A stretch of 64,000 nucleotides of DNA from Streptomyces sp. 378 (GCF_030124145.1 NZ_JASKMS010000020.1:104589-168588), one strand, 5' to 3'. Counted from the first letter of the stretch, positions 8,081 to 17,262 are shown. Program-made: numbers and translations. The notes: generated by a model from the sequence alone, not told the origin.

Positions 8081-9261
8081 CGGATGGCGAGGTTGTCGAG
8101 GAACGAGGTGACGTTACGGCGCGTCTCGGCCACCGAGTCGCCACCGAACTTCTCCGCCACCGCATCGGCCAGCACCAGCGCCACCATCGCCTCGGCCACG
8201 ATGCCGGCGGCCGGCACCGCGGACACGTCGGAGCGCTGGTGGTGCGCCTGCGTAGCCTCGCCGGTCGTGACATCCACGGTCTGCAGGGCACGCGGCACCG
8301 TCGCGATCGGCTTCATCGCGGCGCGCACCCGCAACAGCTCACCGGTGGTCAGACCACCCTCGGTGCCACCCGAGCGGCCGGAGGTACGCCGGATCCCCTC
8401 GTCGGTCTTCACGATCTCGTCGTGCGCCTTGGAACCGGGCACCCGCGCCAGCTCGAAGCCGTCGCCGATCTCGACACCCTTGATGGCCTGGATGCCCATG
8501 AGCGCGCCGGCGAGCCGGGCGTCCAGCTTGCGGTCCCAGTGCACATGCGAACCGAGGCCGACCGGCACCCCGTACGCCAGGATCTCGACCACACCGCCGA
8601 GGGTGTCGCCGTCCTTGTGGGCCTGGTCGATCTCGGCGACCATCGCCTTCGACGCATCCGCGTCCAGACAGCGCACCGGGTCCGCGTCCAGCTTCTCGAC
8701 GTCGCCCGGGGTCGGGTAGACGCCCTTGGGTGCCTTCGCCGCCGCCAGCTCCACCACATGCGACACGATCTCGACGCCGGTCGTCTCCTTCAGGTACGAC
8801 CGGGCCACCGCGCCCAGCGCGACACGGGCGGCGGTCTCCCGCGCCGAAGCACGCTCCAGGATCGGCCGGGCCTCGTCGAAGCCGTACTTCTGCATGCCGG
8901 CGAGGTCGGCGTGGCCGGGCCGCGGCCGGGTCAGCGGGGCGTTGCGGGCCAGCCCCGCCAGAATCTCCGGGTCGACCGGATCGGCGGCCATGACCTGCTC
9001 CCACTTGGGCCACTCGGTGTTGCCCACCATGATCGCGACCGGGGAGCCGAGCGTGAGACCGTGCCGGACGCCGCCGAGGAAGGTGACCTCGTCCCGCTCG
9101 AACTTCATCCGGGCACCGCGCCCATAACCCAGGCGCCGCCTCGCGAGATGGTCCGCCACCATGTCCGTGGTGATCGGCACACCGGCGGGAAGGCCCTCCA
9201 GCGTCGCCACGAGTGCGGGACCGTGGGACTCCCCCGCGGTCAGCCAGCGCAACCTGCTCAA
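8077..9261 (-). CDS. aroC: Chorismate synthase
   Basis: FMN-dependent enzyme converting EPSP to chorismate, the last common step to aromatic amino acids. The product has 394 aa. The N-terminal signature GESHGPALV and the loops RRRLGYGRGARMKFERDEV and RPGHADLAGMQKYGF match the family. The FMN region SGGTEGGLTTGE is near residue 300. The start is a TTG at 9261, with GAGGAG a few bases upstream; the protein begins LSRLRWLTAGESHG. Initiation at TTG is the only option that keeps the essential N-terminus. Confidence 0.96.
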   Translation of the reverse strand: MSRLRWLTAGESHGPALVATLEGLPAGVPITTDMVADHLARRRLGYGRGARMKFERDEVTFLGGVRHGLTLGSPVAIMVGNTEWPKWEQVMAADPVDPEILAGLARNAPLTRPRPGHADLAGMQKYGFDEARPILERASARETAARVALGAVARSYLKETTGVEIVSHVVELAAAKAPKGVYPTPGDVEKLDADPVRCLDADASKAMVAEIDQAHKDGDTLGGVVEILAYGVPVGLGSHVHWDRKLDARLAGALMGIQAIKGVEIGDGFELARVPGSKAHDEIVKTDEGIRRTSGRSGGTEGGLTTGELLRVRAAMKPIATVPRALQTVDVTTGEATQAHHQRSDVSAVPAAGIVAEAMVALVLADAVAEKFGGDSVAETRRNVTSFLDNLAIR

Positions 9262-9400
9262 CGGTGCTCCTCAGTGCTCGCGCTCTGGTTCTGCTGCGTA
9301 CGCGCCTCGTCGCGTACGGCGACGGCGCGACCGGGTGCGCGGCCCGGTCCGCCGTCTCCGATCCTCCCACGTCGGGGCCGTCACCCCGGCGGCCGGTCCA

Positions 9401-9814
9401 TCAAGCGGACGCGTTCGCGGACGGACCGTCGCCCTGCCGCTGGCGCGGCGCGTAGGCCCCGAGGAAGTCGGCACCGCTCGGCTGCGGCTCGGGCCGGACG
9501 TGCTGCGGGGCGTACGCCCCCAGGTGGTCGGCGCCGCTGCCCTGCTGCCGGGCCGGCTGGGGCTGCTGCGGCGCGTACTGCCCCAGGTAGTCCGCTCCGC
9601 GTCCCTGCCCGTACCGGGCCGCCGCGTGCACGGGCTGTCCGTCGCGGACGGCACGCCGGTGGGCCATCTTGCGCTTGATCTTGACGACCCACGACGCCAC
9701 GACGGCGAGCACGATCAGGGAGAGCACCGTGATCTGCACCCAGTCGGGCAGAAAGCCGAGCAGGGACTCGAATATCTGGGACTTGACGGACGCCTGAGGC
9801 AGGCCTGTGGACAT
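9401..9814 (-). CDS. Small single-span membrane protein with three GADxLGxYAP repeats
   Basis: Product of 137 aa with no assigned function. An N-terminal amphipathic stretch (LLGFLPDW) leads into one transmembrane helix at about residues 27-45 (VQITVLSLIVLAVVASWVV), followed by a basic cytoplasmic patch (KIKRKMAHRR). The C-terminal tail is proline/glutamine rich and carries three near-identical motifs: GADYLGQYAPQ (73-83), GADHLGAYAPQ (94-104) and GADFLGAYAPR (114-124). The start is an ATG. It lies inside the leftward aroE-to-aroC run and is probably cotranscribed. The spacing of the repeats suggests a multivalent binding tail, which is an inference. Confidence 0.8.
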   Translation of the reverse strand: MSTGLPQASVKSQIFESLLGFLPDWVQITVLSLIVLAVVASWVVKIKRKMAHRRAVRDGQPVHAAARYGQGRGADYLGQYAPQQPQPARQQGSGADHLGAYAPQHVRPEPQPSGADFLGAYAPRQRQGDGPSANASA

Positions 9815-9865
9815 GACGGACGTTCCCCTCCCCTGTTCCGCCCCCTGCGGAACCGGGAGTGGATC

Positions 9866-10693
9866 TTATCGGTCCGCGAGAGCCCGCTCCCCCGCTTTTC
9901 GCATGGCCCCCAGGGGCGCCGGGGCGAGCCCCGTCATCAGCTCGACCTGGAGCACGGCCTGGTGGACCAGCAGGTCGAGGCCGCTGACGACGGCACCGCC
10001 GTACGTCGACCAGCGGGCGGCGAGGTCGGTCGGCCAGGGGTCGTACAGGACGTCGAAGAGGGCCGCCGGGCGCTCCGGCACCGACCGGGCGAGGGCGTCG
10101 GTGACACCGGCCGGCGTGGTGCTGATCACCAGGGGCGCGCGCAGGGCCTGCTCGGCGTCCGCCCAGTCGGCGATGCGGACGGCGACGTCGAGCCGCTCTG
10201 CCCACCGCCGCATCTCGGCGGCCCGGGCCTCGCTGCGCACGTAGACGGCGATCTCGCCCGGGCAGATCCGGGACAGCGCGGCCAGCGCGGAGGAGGCGGT
10301 GGCGCCGGCGCCGAGGACGGCGGCGGCGTCGACCTTGTCGATGCCGTGCTCGCGCAGCGCCGCGACCATGCCGGGGATGTCGGTGTTGTCCCCGACTCTG
10401 CGGCCGTCCGCGGTGGTGACGACGGTGTTGACGGCGTCGACCGAGGCGGCGGTCTCGCTGATCTCGTCGAGCAGCGGGATCACGGCCCGCTTCAGCGGCA
10501 TGGTCAGCGAGAGCCCGGCCCACTCGGCGCCGAGCGTCTCGAAGAACGCGGGCAGTCCGGCCTCGTCCACCTCGAAGCTGTCGTACGTCCAGTCGGCCAG
10601 CCCCAGTTCCCGGTAGGCGGTGCGGTGCAGGACCGGGGAGAGGGAGTGGGCGATCGGGGAGCCGAGTACGGCGGCTCGGCGTGCTGCGGCCAT
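9866..10693 (-). CDS. aroE: Shikimate dehydrogenase
   Basis: NADPH-dependent reduction of 3-dehydroshikimate. The product has 275 aa. Visible motifs are the substrate-binding SLSPVLHRTAYRELGL near residue 18, the catalytic lysine in LTMPLKR near 64, the NTVVTTADGRRVGDNTD stretch, and the nucleotide-binding VLGAGATASSALAAL near 124. The ATG is 12 bp after the mltG stop. It sits in the leftward order mltG, aroE, small membrane protein, aroC, aroK, aroB. Confidence 0.96.
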   Translation of the reverse strand: MAAARRAAVLGSPIAHSLSPVLHRTAYRELGLADWTYDSFEVDEAGLPAFFETLGAEWAGLSLTMPLKRAVIPLLDEISETAASVDAVNTVVTTADGRRVGDNTDIPGMVAALREHGIDKVDAAAVLGAGATASSALAALSRICPGEIAVYVRSEARAAEMRRWAERLDVAVRIADWADAEQALRAPLVISTTPAGVTDALARSVPERPAALFDVLYDPWPTDLAARWSTYGGAVVSGLDLLVHQAVLQVELMTGLAPAPLGAMRKAGERALADR

Positions 10694-10704
10694 CAGGGTC
10701 TTCC

Positions 10705-12390
10705 TCAGTTGTTCCGCGAGGCGTTGAACTGGTCGACCAGCTTCTGGTGTTCGGCGTTCGTCTTCGTGAACTTGCTGGTCTTGCCGTCGAGCGAGATGAA
10801 GTAGTACCAGCCGTCGTCCGTCGGGTTGAGGGCGCCCTTGATGGCGTCCTCACCCGGGTTGTCGATCGGACCGGGCGGCAACCCCTTGTGGAAGTACGTG
10901 TTGTAGGGGTTGTCGTAGTTCCGCAGCTCGCTCAGGCTCAGGTCGATCTTGCTCTGGTTCTTGATGTAGTTGTAGGTGGAGTCGAACTCCAGCATGCCGT
11001 TGGTCTGCGGGTTCGGCTTCATGCGGTTGTAGATGACCTCGGCCATCTTGCGGAAGTCGTCATGGCTGGTGCCCTCGGCCTGGACCAGGCTGGCGACGGT
11101 GACCAGCTGCCACGGGTCTTCGAGTCCGAGGCTCTCGGCCTTCTTCTCGACCCCGAGCTCCGCGTACGTCGAGGTGGCCCGCTCGACCATCTGCTTCAGG
11201 ACGGCCTCGGGCTTCTGCCCCTCGCTCACGCCGTAGCTGGAGGGGAAGAGGAAGCCCTCCAACGGGTCCTTGACGTCGGCGCGGTTCTGCGCCCAGGAGG
11301 GCAGGCCGAGCTTCTTGTAGTCCTTCTCGGCGACCGCGGCGGTGGTGCCGGCCTTGACCTTCAGGCGCTTGTCGATGAGCCGGTAGATGTCGGCGTTGCG
11401 CTTGCCCTCGGCGATGATCAGATTGTCGCGGCTCTTCGGACTGAGCATCAGTTCGACCGCACTCTCGGCCGACATTTGCTTCTGCAGCGTGTAGACGCCG
11501 TTCTGGATGCTCTTGCCGTTCGGGTTCTCCTGCTGGGCCGCGACGAACGCGTCGACGCTCTTGACGACCCCCGCGCTCTTCAGCACCTGGCCGATCTTGT
11601 ACCCGAGCGCTCCCTCGGGGATCTCGACGGACACCTGCTGCCCGTTGCCGTCGCCCGCGAAGTCCGGGGCGTCGCCGAAACGATCCTGGTAGAACCGGTA
11701 ACCGAAGTAGCAGACGCCGCCCAGGACGCCGCCGAGCGCCACGACGACCAGCAGGCAGGCCATGCCGCTGCGGCGCTTCTTCGGTTTGCCGCCGCCCCGC
11801 CCCCGCTTGTCCTCGCGCCCGCGGCGCTCCTTCGGCTCGTCGCCGTCGTCATCGTCGTCCCCGCCCGCGAAGAAGGCGTGTTCACCCTGGTCAGGGCCGG
11901 GGTCCCAGTCCGTCTCCGGTTCCTGCGCCGGCTCATACGCGTCAGGCGTGCCGTAGTGGTCCTGCCGGCCCCCGTCGTACGCACCGGTCTGCTGCGCGTA
12001 CGGGTCCTGGGGATCGCCGGGGTACGCGACCTGCTGGTGCGGGTCGTTCGACCAGCCGGTGTTGTCGTACTGCTGCTGGTGGTGGTAGCCCTGAGCCTGC
12101 TGATGTCCGTGGTCCTGCCGGCCGGGGTTCTGCTGATGGCCCTGGGGCTGTGCCGCGTACTGCTGGTCGTACGGGTACTGCTGCTGCGCCTGACCGTATC
12201 CGGCCTGGTCACCGGTAGCCCAGTCGCCGTACTGCGGCTGCTGCGGCTGCTGCGGGTAGTGCTGCGGCTGGCCGCCGTAAGGGGACTGCTGACCCTGCTG
12301 GGCCTGCTGTCCATCCCATCCGCCGTCCCCGTACAACGGGTCCTCCGGATGCCACGGTTCGGAGCCTTGGCCCCGGCCATACTCAGTCAT
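10705..12390 (-). CDS. mltG: Endolytic murein transglycosylase MltG with long Gln/Tyr-rich cytoplasmic region
   Basis: YceG/MltG family; it cuts nascent glycan strands at the membrane. The product has 561 aa, far longer than E. coli MltG (about 340). Residues 1-165 are low-complexity and rich in Gln, Tyr, Gly and Pro. An acidic run (GGDDDDDGDE) and a basic block (KRGRGGGKPKKRR) follow, then one transmembrane helix near 209-228. The extracellular part has a LysM-like subdomain (VSVEIPEGALGYKIGQVL) and the catalytic domain with EGFLFPSSYGV and the catalytic-glutamate motif ASLVQAEGT. The ATG at 12390 (MTEYGRG) was chosen over an upstream extension. It lies 121 bp downstream of ruvX. Confidence 0.93.
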   Translation of the reverse strand: MTEYGRGQGSEPWHPEDPLYGDGGWDGQQAQQGQQSPYGGQPQHYPQQPQQPQYGDWATGDQAGYGQAQQQYPYDQQYAAQPQGHQQNPGRQDHGHQQAQGYHHQQQYDNTGWSNDPHQQVAYPGDPQDPYAQQTGAYDGGRQDHYGTPDAYEPAQEPETDWDPGPDQGEHAFFAGGDDDDDGDEPKERRGREDKRGRGGGKPKKRRSGMACLLVVVALGGVLGGVCYFGYRFYQDRFGDAPDFAGDGNGQQVSVEIPEGALGYKIGQVLKSAGVVKSVDAFVAAQQENPNGKSIQNGVYTLQKQMSAESAVELMLSPKSRDNLIIAEGKRNADIYRLIDKRLKVKAGTTAAVAEKDYKKLGLPSWAQNRADVKDPLEGFLFPSSYGVSEGQKPEAVLKQMVERATSTYAELGVEKKAESLGLEDPWQLVTVASLVQAEGTSHDDFRKMAEVIYNRMKPNPQTNGMLEFDSTYNYIKNQSKIDLSLSELRNYDNPYNTYFHKGLPPGPIDNPGEDAIKGALNPTDDGWYYFISLDGKTSKFTKTNAEHQKLVDQFNASRNN

Positions 12391-12511
12391 CGATCCCCTA
12401 GAGCCGCGAGGCGGCGGTCGCGCGGCTTCCGGCCCGGCTTCCGTTCCGCCTCTTGCTGTGCGGCGGTTGTTCGAACGCCGCCGCATCGCGCGGAACGTTA
12501 CCGTATCGCGA

Positions 12512-12976
12512 TCAGATGACCACTTCGACGCCTTCGCCGGGTGCTTTGCCTGACACCCGTTCGGATTCGAGAGCCTGTTGCAGGATGATCACGGCCGCTG
12601 CCTGGTCGATGACGGACCGGCCCTTCTTGGACTTCACGCCTGAGGCGCGCAGTCCCTGACTGGCCGTCACCGTCGTCATGCGTTCATCGACGAGTCTCAC
12701 CGGAACCGGGGAGATCATGCGGGCCAGTTCCTGGACGAAGCCACGGACCTTGACCGCGGCCGGGCCCTCGCCCCCCTTGAGGGAGCGCGGGAGACCGACC
12801 ACCACCTCAATGGGCTCGTACTCCTCGACGAGTTGCTTCAACCGCCGCTGAGCCGCCGGGATGTCGCGCCCCGGGACCGTCTCCACCGGGGTGGCGAGGA
12901 TCCCGTCGGGGTCGCACGAGGCGACCCCGATGCGGGCGTCCCCGACGTCGATCGCGAGTCGACGTCCTCTACGCAT
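12512..12976 (-). CDS. ruvX: YqgF/RuvX-type putative Holliday junction resolvase
   Basis: RNase H-fold protein of the YqgF family, linked in other bacteria to pre-16S rRNA maturation and possibly to Holliday-junction cleavage. The product has 154 aa. The first catalytic Asp is in LAIDVGDARIGVA (residues 7-19). The VVGLPRSLKGGEGPAA loop lies near 59, the acidic LVDERMTTVTA near 95, and the last acidic residue is in SVIDQAAAVIILQ. It sits 18 bp after the alaS stop, a conserved alaS-ruvX-mltG order. The name resolvase is conventional; the rRNA role is at least as likely. Confidence 0.93.
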   Translation of the reverse strand: MRRGRRLAIDVGDARIGVASCDPDGILATPVETVPGRDIPAAQRRLKQLVEEYEPIEVVVGLPRSLKGGEGPAAVKVRGFVQELARMISPVPVRLVDERMTTVTASQGLRASGVKSKKGRSVIDQAAAVIILQQALESERVSGKAPGEGVEVVI

Positions 12977-12994
12977 GCTTGTCCGACCCGTCTC

Positions 12995-15667
12995 TTACTT
13001 GGCGGTCTCGGTGACCAGGCGCTCCACGGCGTCCACGGCGTCCCCGATGGCGGCCGGGTTCTGGCCGCCGCCCTGGGCGACGTCCGGCTTGCCGCCACCG
13101 CCGCCGCCGAGGGTCTTGGCCGCCGTGCGGACCAGGTCGCCGGCCTTCAGGCCACGCTCGCGGGCGGCTTCGTTGGTGGCGATGACCGTCAGCGGCTTGC
13201 CGTTCGCCACGGTGAAGAGGGCAACGACGGCGGCCCGTCCGCCCTGGATCCGCCCGCGCACGTCGAGGACGAGCTTGCGCAGGTCGTCGGCGGTGGTGCC
13301 GTCCGGGACCTGGCCCGTCACGACAGCGATGCCACGGATGTCCTTGGCGGACTCGGCGAGACCGCCGGCGGCCTGGAGGACCTTCTCGGCGCGGAACTTC
13401 TCGATCTCCTTCTCGGCGTCCTTCAGCTTGCCGAGCATGGCGGAGACCTTCTCCGGGAGCTCCTCCGGGCGGCCCTTGATCAGCTCCTGGAGCTGGGCGA
13501 CGACTGTGTGCTCACGGGCGAGGAAGTTGTAGGCGTCCACACCGACCAGGGCCTCGATGCGGCGGACACCGGAGCCGATGGACGATTCGCCGAGCAGCTT
13601 CACCAGTCCGAGCTGGGCGGTGTTGTGCACGTGCGTGCCGCCGCACAGCTCCTTGGAGAAGTCGCCGATGGTCACGACGCGCACGCGCTCGCCGTACTTC
13701 TCGCCGAACTCGGCGATGGCGCCCTGCTTCTTGGCCTCGTCGATGCCCATGACGTCGGCACGGACGTCCAGGTCGCGGGCGAGCACCTCGTTGATCTTCT
13801 GCTCGACGTCGGTCATCACGGCCGTCGGGACGGCGGACGGGGAACCGAAGTCGAAGCGGAAGCGGCCGGGCTGGTTCTCGGAACCGGCCTGGGCGGCCGT
13901 CGGGCCGAGGGCGTCGCGCAGGGCCTGGTGGGTCAGGTGCGTGGCCGAGTGGGCACGGGCGATGGCCTTGCGGCGGCGGTCGTCGATCGAGGCGTGGGCC
14001 TTGGCGCCGACGGTCACCTCGCCGACCTGGACGACGCCCTTGTGGACGTAGACGCCCGGGACCGGCTTCTGGCAGTCGCGGATCTCGATGACGGCACCGG
14101 TGTCGACCTTGATGCGGCCGGTGTCGCCGATCTGGCCACCGCCCTCGGCGTAGAACGGGGTACGGTCGAGGACGATCTCGACCTCGTCGCCCTCGGTGGC
14201 GGCCGGGGAGGAGGCGCCGTCGACGAGGATGCCGACGATCGTGGACTCGCTCTCGGTGTCGGTGTAACCGATGAAGTCGGTGGCACCGGCCTGGTCGGCG
14301 ATCTCGCGGTAGGCGCCGGCGCCGGCGTGCCCGGTCTTCTTGGCCTGGGCGTCGGCCTTGGCACGCTCCCGCTGTTCCTTCATCAGGCGCCGGAAGCCGT
14401 CCTCGTCCACGGAGAGGCCCTGTTCGGCGGCCATCTCCAGGGTGAGGTCGATCGGGAAGCCCCAGGTGTCGTGGAGCAGGAAGGCCTTGTCGCCGGGCAG
14501 GACGCTGCCGCCGGCGGCCTTGGTGTCGCTGACGGCCGTGTCGAGGATGTTGGTGCCGGCCTTCAGCGTCTTGAGGAAGGCGTTCTCCTCGGCGAGGGCG
14601 ACCTTCTCGATGCGCTCCCGGTCGGTGATGAGCTCTGGGTACTGCTGGCCCATCATCTCGATCACGGTGTCGATCAGGTCCTTCACGACCGGACCGGTGG
14701 CGCCGAGCAGGCGCATGTTGCGGATGGCGCGGCGCATGATGCGGCGCAGCACGTAGCCGCGGCCCTCGTTGCCGGGGGTGACGCCGTCGCCGATGAGCAT
14801 CACGGAGGTGCGCATGTGGTCGGTGACCACGCGCAGGGAGACGTCCGAGCCGTGGGCGTCGCCGTAGCGGACGCCGGTCAGCTCGGTGGCCTTGTTGATG
14901 ACGGCCATCGAGGTGTCGATCTCGTACATGTTCTGCACGCCCTGCAGAATCATGGCGAGGCGTTCGAGGCCGAGGCCGGTGTCGATGTTCTTGCTGGGCA
15001 GGTCCCCGAGGATCTCGAAGTTGTCCTTGCCGATGCCCTCGCCCCGCTCGTACTGCATGAAGACGAGGTTCCAGATCTCCACGTACCGCTCGTCGTTGAC
15101 GGCGGGGCCGCCCTCGGCGCCGAACTCGGGGCCGCGGTCGTAGTTGATCTCGGAACACGGGCCGCAGGGGCCGGGGACGCCCATGGACCAGTAGTTGTCC
15201 TTCATGCCGAGGCGCTGGATGCGCTCCTTCGGCACCCCGACGACCTCGTGCCAGATACGCTCGGCCTCGTCGTCGTCCTTGTAGACGGTGATCCACAGGC
15301 GCTCGGGGTCGAGGCCGTAACCGCCCTTGTCCTGGGCGCCGGTGAGCAGCTCCCAGGCGAGCTTGATGGCGCCTTCCTTGAAGTAGTCGCCGAAGGAGAA
15401 GTTGCCGCACATCTGGAAGAACGTGCCGTGGCGGGTGGTCTTGCCGACTTCTTCGATGTCGGGCGTGCGCACGCACTTCTGCACACTGGTGGCGCGCGAG
15501 AACGGCGGCTTGACCTCACCCAGGAAGTAGGGCTTGAACGGCACCATGCCGGCCGGGACGAGGAGCAGAGTCGGGTCGTCCGCGATGAGCGACGCCGAAG
15601 GGACGACGGTGTGACCGCGCTCCTCGAAGAAGCTCAACCAGCGGCGGCGAATCTCAGCCGACTCCAT
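12995..15667 (-). CDS. alaS: Alanyl-tRNA synthetase
   Basis: Class II synthetase charging tRNA-Ala, with cis editing of Ser and Gly. The product has 890 aa, full length. The N-terminus ESAEIRRRWLSFFEERGH leads into the aminoacylation core (FFQMCGNFSFGDYFK motif 2 region, GLGLERLAM motif 3). The editing domain carries HSATHLTHQAL and the zinc motif CGGTHVHNTAQLG. The C-terminal region ends in the glycine-rich KTLGGGGGGKPDVAQGGG segment typical of AlaRS. The ATG at 15667 overlaps the stop of the preceding gene by 1 bp. A large open frame on the opposite strand is only a high-GC shadow. Confidence 0.98.
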   Translation of the reverse strand: MESAEIRRRWLSFFEERGHTVVPSASLIADDPTLLLVPAGMVPFKPYFLGEVKPPFSRATSVQKCVRTPDIEEVGKTTRHGTFFQMCGNFSFGDYFKEGAIKLAWELLTGAQDKGGYGLDPERLWITVYKDDDEAERIWHEVVGVPKERIQRLGMKDNYWSMGVPGPCGPCSEINYDRGPEFGAEGGPAVNDERYVEIWNLVFMQYERGEGIGKDNFEILGDLPSKNIDTGLGLERLAMILQGVQNMYEIDTSMAVINKATELTGVRYGDAHGSDVSLRVVTDHMRTSVMLIGDGVTPGNEGRGYVLRRIMRRAIRNMRLLGATGPVVKDLIDTVIEMMGQQYPELITDRERIEKVALAEENAFLKTLKAGTNILDTAVSDTKAAGGSVLPGDKAFLLHDTWGFPIDLTLEMAAEQGLSVDEDGFRRLMKEQRERAKADAQAKKTGHAGAGAYREIADQAGATDFIGYTDTESESTIVGILVDGASSPAATEGDEVEIVLDRTPFYAEGGGQIGDTGRIKVDTGAVIEIRDCQKPVPGVYVHKGVVQVGEVTVGAKAHASIDDRRRKAIARAHSATHLTHQALRDALGPTAAQAGSENQPGRFRFDFGSPSAVPTAVMTDVEQKINEVLARDLDVRADVMGIDEAKKQGAIAEFGEKYGERVRVVTIGDFSKELCGGTHVHNTAQLGLVKLLGESSIGSGVRRIEALVGVDAYNFLAREHTVVAQLQELIKGRPEELPEKVSAMLGKLKDAEKEIEKFRAEKVLQAAGGLAESAKDIRGIAVVTGQVPDGTTADDLRKLVLDVRGRIQGGRAAVVALFTVANGKPLTVIATNEAARERGLKAGDLVRTAAKTLGGGGGGKPDVAQGGGQNPAAIGDAVDAVERLVTETAK

Positions 15668-16020
15668 CAGTGGTCCTCATTCCGGTTGTACGGGTACGTC
15701 TGGTACGCCGAACCCTCGACGTACTTCGGGTGGTTGCGGTTCTCGATGGCCGTGTGGCGCCGGGGTGCCGGCAGCTCGGGGTTCTCGTTGATCCCGAGGG
15801 CGTCGCCCAGCTCGGCCTCCCGCACGGCCATGTTGTCCCGGACGTCGAGCGCGAAGCCCACGGCACGGTCCTTGAGGCGGTGACCGGCCTCGATCGCCTT
15901 GTTGCCCGCGGTTCTGGCGAGGCTCTCGGGGGTCAGCTGCTTCAGCTTGCGATTGACCTTGGTGGTGGCCCAGACACCGGCGGCGACACCCGTGCTGAAC
16001 CAGAAGGTACGGCGGAACAT
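15667..16020 (-). CDS. Small conserved actinobacterial protein (DUF6167-like)
   Basis: Product of 117 aa with a short N-terminal hydrophobic stretch (FWFSTGVAAGVWATTKV) that may anchor it in the membrane. A helical region (ESLARTAGNKAIEAGHRL) and a polar tail rich in Asn, Tyr and His follow. I recall this family only as a domain of unknown function always found beside alaS in streptomycetes. It lies between a DUF948 protein (9 bp gap) and alaS (1-bp overlap), so it is clearly part of the operon. The function is unknown. Confidence 0.82.
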   Translation of the reverse strand: MFRRTFWFSTGVAAGVWATTKVNRKLKQLTPESLARTAGNKAIEAGHRLKDRAVGFALDVRDNMAVREAELGDALGINENPELPAPRRHTAIENRNHPKYVEGSAYQTYPYNRNEDH

Positions 16021-16029
16021 CGCTGGCTC

Positions 16030-16470
16030 TCAGTCCCTCTTCCCTCGGGCGCCGCGCCGGGTGACCGTGCGGCCCACGATCACGGTACGCCGGGGCGCCT
16101 TGGCGGGCACGTCCTCCTTGCGGCCGCCGAGGGCCCGGCGCACGCCGTAGCCGAAGGCCGCGACCTTGACCAGGGGGCCGCCGAAGGTGGAGGCGACGGT
16201 GGTCGACAGCGCCGAGGCGTTCGACGTGACCTCCTGGACGTCGGAGGCGATCGAGTCGACCCGGTCGATCTGCGTCTGCGCGGAGCGCACCGCCGCGGAG
16301 GCTTCGGCCAGCAGCGGGACGGCCTGATCGGTCACGTCCGCCACGAGCTTGGTGGTCGCCTTGAGCGTCTGGGCCACTCTCGCCAGCGCGACGGCGAGGA
16401 AGGAGACCAGGATCGCCCAGAAGACGGCCACCAGGATCCCGGCAACCTCTCCACCGGACACTGTGTGCAC
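16030..16470 (-). CDS. DUF948-type membrane protein
   Basis: Product of 146 aa. An N-terminal transmembrane helix (VAGILVAVFWAILVSFLAVALARV, about 8-31) is followed by a coiled-coil-prone region with heptad-like spacing (TLKATTKLVADVTDQAVPLL, SAVRSAQTQIDRVDS) and a basic C-terminus (RRTVIVGRTVTRRGARGKRD). This layout matches DUF948 proteins, some annotated as general-stress or chemotaxis-like. The GTG at 16470 has GGGAG just upstream; a second in-frame GTG at 16461 is an alternative. It is the first gene of the alaS run after rpsD. The specific function is unknown. Confidence 0.8.
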   Translation of the reverse strand: MHTVSGGEVAGILVAVFWAILVSFLAVALARVAQTLKATTKLVADVTDQAVPLLAEASAAVRSAQTQIDRVDSIASDVQEVTSNASALSTTVASTFGGPLVKVAAFGYGVRRALGGRKEDVPAKAPRRTVIVGRTVTRRGARGKRD

Positions 16471-16587
16471 CCGCTCCCTGAAACGTGCCTGAACATCGAA
16501 AAAGTCGTGCGACGAGCCTATCGCGCCGGGGGTGGCGCTCCGTACCGGATTACCCGTGGGGAGCTCGCCGATCGCGAAAGCCCGCCG

Positions 16588-16611
16588 CCCCGCCCGCCCA
16601 CAGGGGCGGGG
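16588..16611 (-). terminator. Hairpin downstream of rpsD
   Basis: GC arms of 8 bp (16588-16595 and 16604-16611) lie about 37 bp past the rpsD stop. This is a moderate-strength terminator candidate separating rpsD from the alaS group. Confidence 0.45.
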
Positions 16612-16647
16612 AGACGACGGGCCGGAGTACCGCGTGCCTGCCGAGGA

Positions 16648-17262
16648 TCAGCGGGCGTAGTACTCGACGACGAGCTGCTCGTCGCAGATCACCGGGATCT
16701 CCTTGCGGTTCGGCTCGCGGTCCAGGCGGAACGCCAGGGACTTGAGGTTCACCTGGAGGTAGCGCGGGATCTCACCGTCGGGGGCGAAGCCACCCTCACG
16801 AGCGATCGTGAAGAGGGTCTTCTCCTTGGAGCGCTCGCGGACCTGCACGACGTCGTCCGGACGGACACGGAAGGAGGGCTTGTCGACCTTCTTGCCGTTG
16901 ACGGCGATGTGGCCGTGCACGACCATCTGGCGGGCCTGGTAGATCGTGCGGGCGATGCCCGAACGCAGGACCAGGGCGTCGAGACGGCGCTCCAGCTCGA
17001 TGATCAGGGCCTCACCGGTCTTGCCCTGGACCTTGGAGGCACGCTCGTAGGCGCGGACGAGCTGGCGCTCGGACACGTCGTACTGCGCGCGCAGACGCTG
17101 CTTCTCGAGCAGACGGACCTTGTAGTCCGAGTTCTGCTTGCGGCCACGGCCGTGCTCACCCGGCGGGTAGGGGCGGGCCTCGAAGTACTTGACGGCCTTC
17201 GGGGTCAGCGCGATGCCGAGGGCACGCGACTTCTTGACCTTGGGGCGGGACTGGTTCGCCAC
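16648..17262 (-). CDS. rpsD: 30S ribosomal protein S4
   Basis: Primary 16S rRNA-binding protein of the small subunit body. The product has 204 aa from a GTG at 17262 (VANQSRPKVKKSRALG). The N-terminal zinc-less form, the YPPGEHGRGRKQNSDY motif and the S4 domain (RLDALVLRSGIARTIYQARQ, VVHGHIAVNGKKVDKPSFRV) are plain. The open frame continues upstream, but that stretch does not match S4. The gene stands apart from the large ribosomal clusters and has a 304-bp leader region of its own. Confidence 0.97.
   Translation of the reverse strand: MANQSRPKVKKSRALGIALTPKAVKYFEARPYPPGEHGRGRKQNSDYKVRLLEKQRLRAQYDVSERQLVRAYERASKVQGKTGEALIIELERRLDALVLRSGIARTIYQARQMVVHGHIAVNGKKVDKPSFRVRPDDVVQVRERSKEKTLFTIAREGGFAPDGEIPRYLQVNLKSLAFRLDREPNRKEIPVICDEQLVVEYYAR

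Noticed and set aside
12833..15883. Rightward frame of 1016 codons opposite alaS
   Set aside because: It is antisense to a conserved synthetase, and its composition is that of a codon-position shadow.
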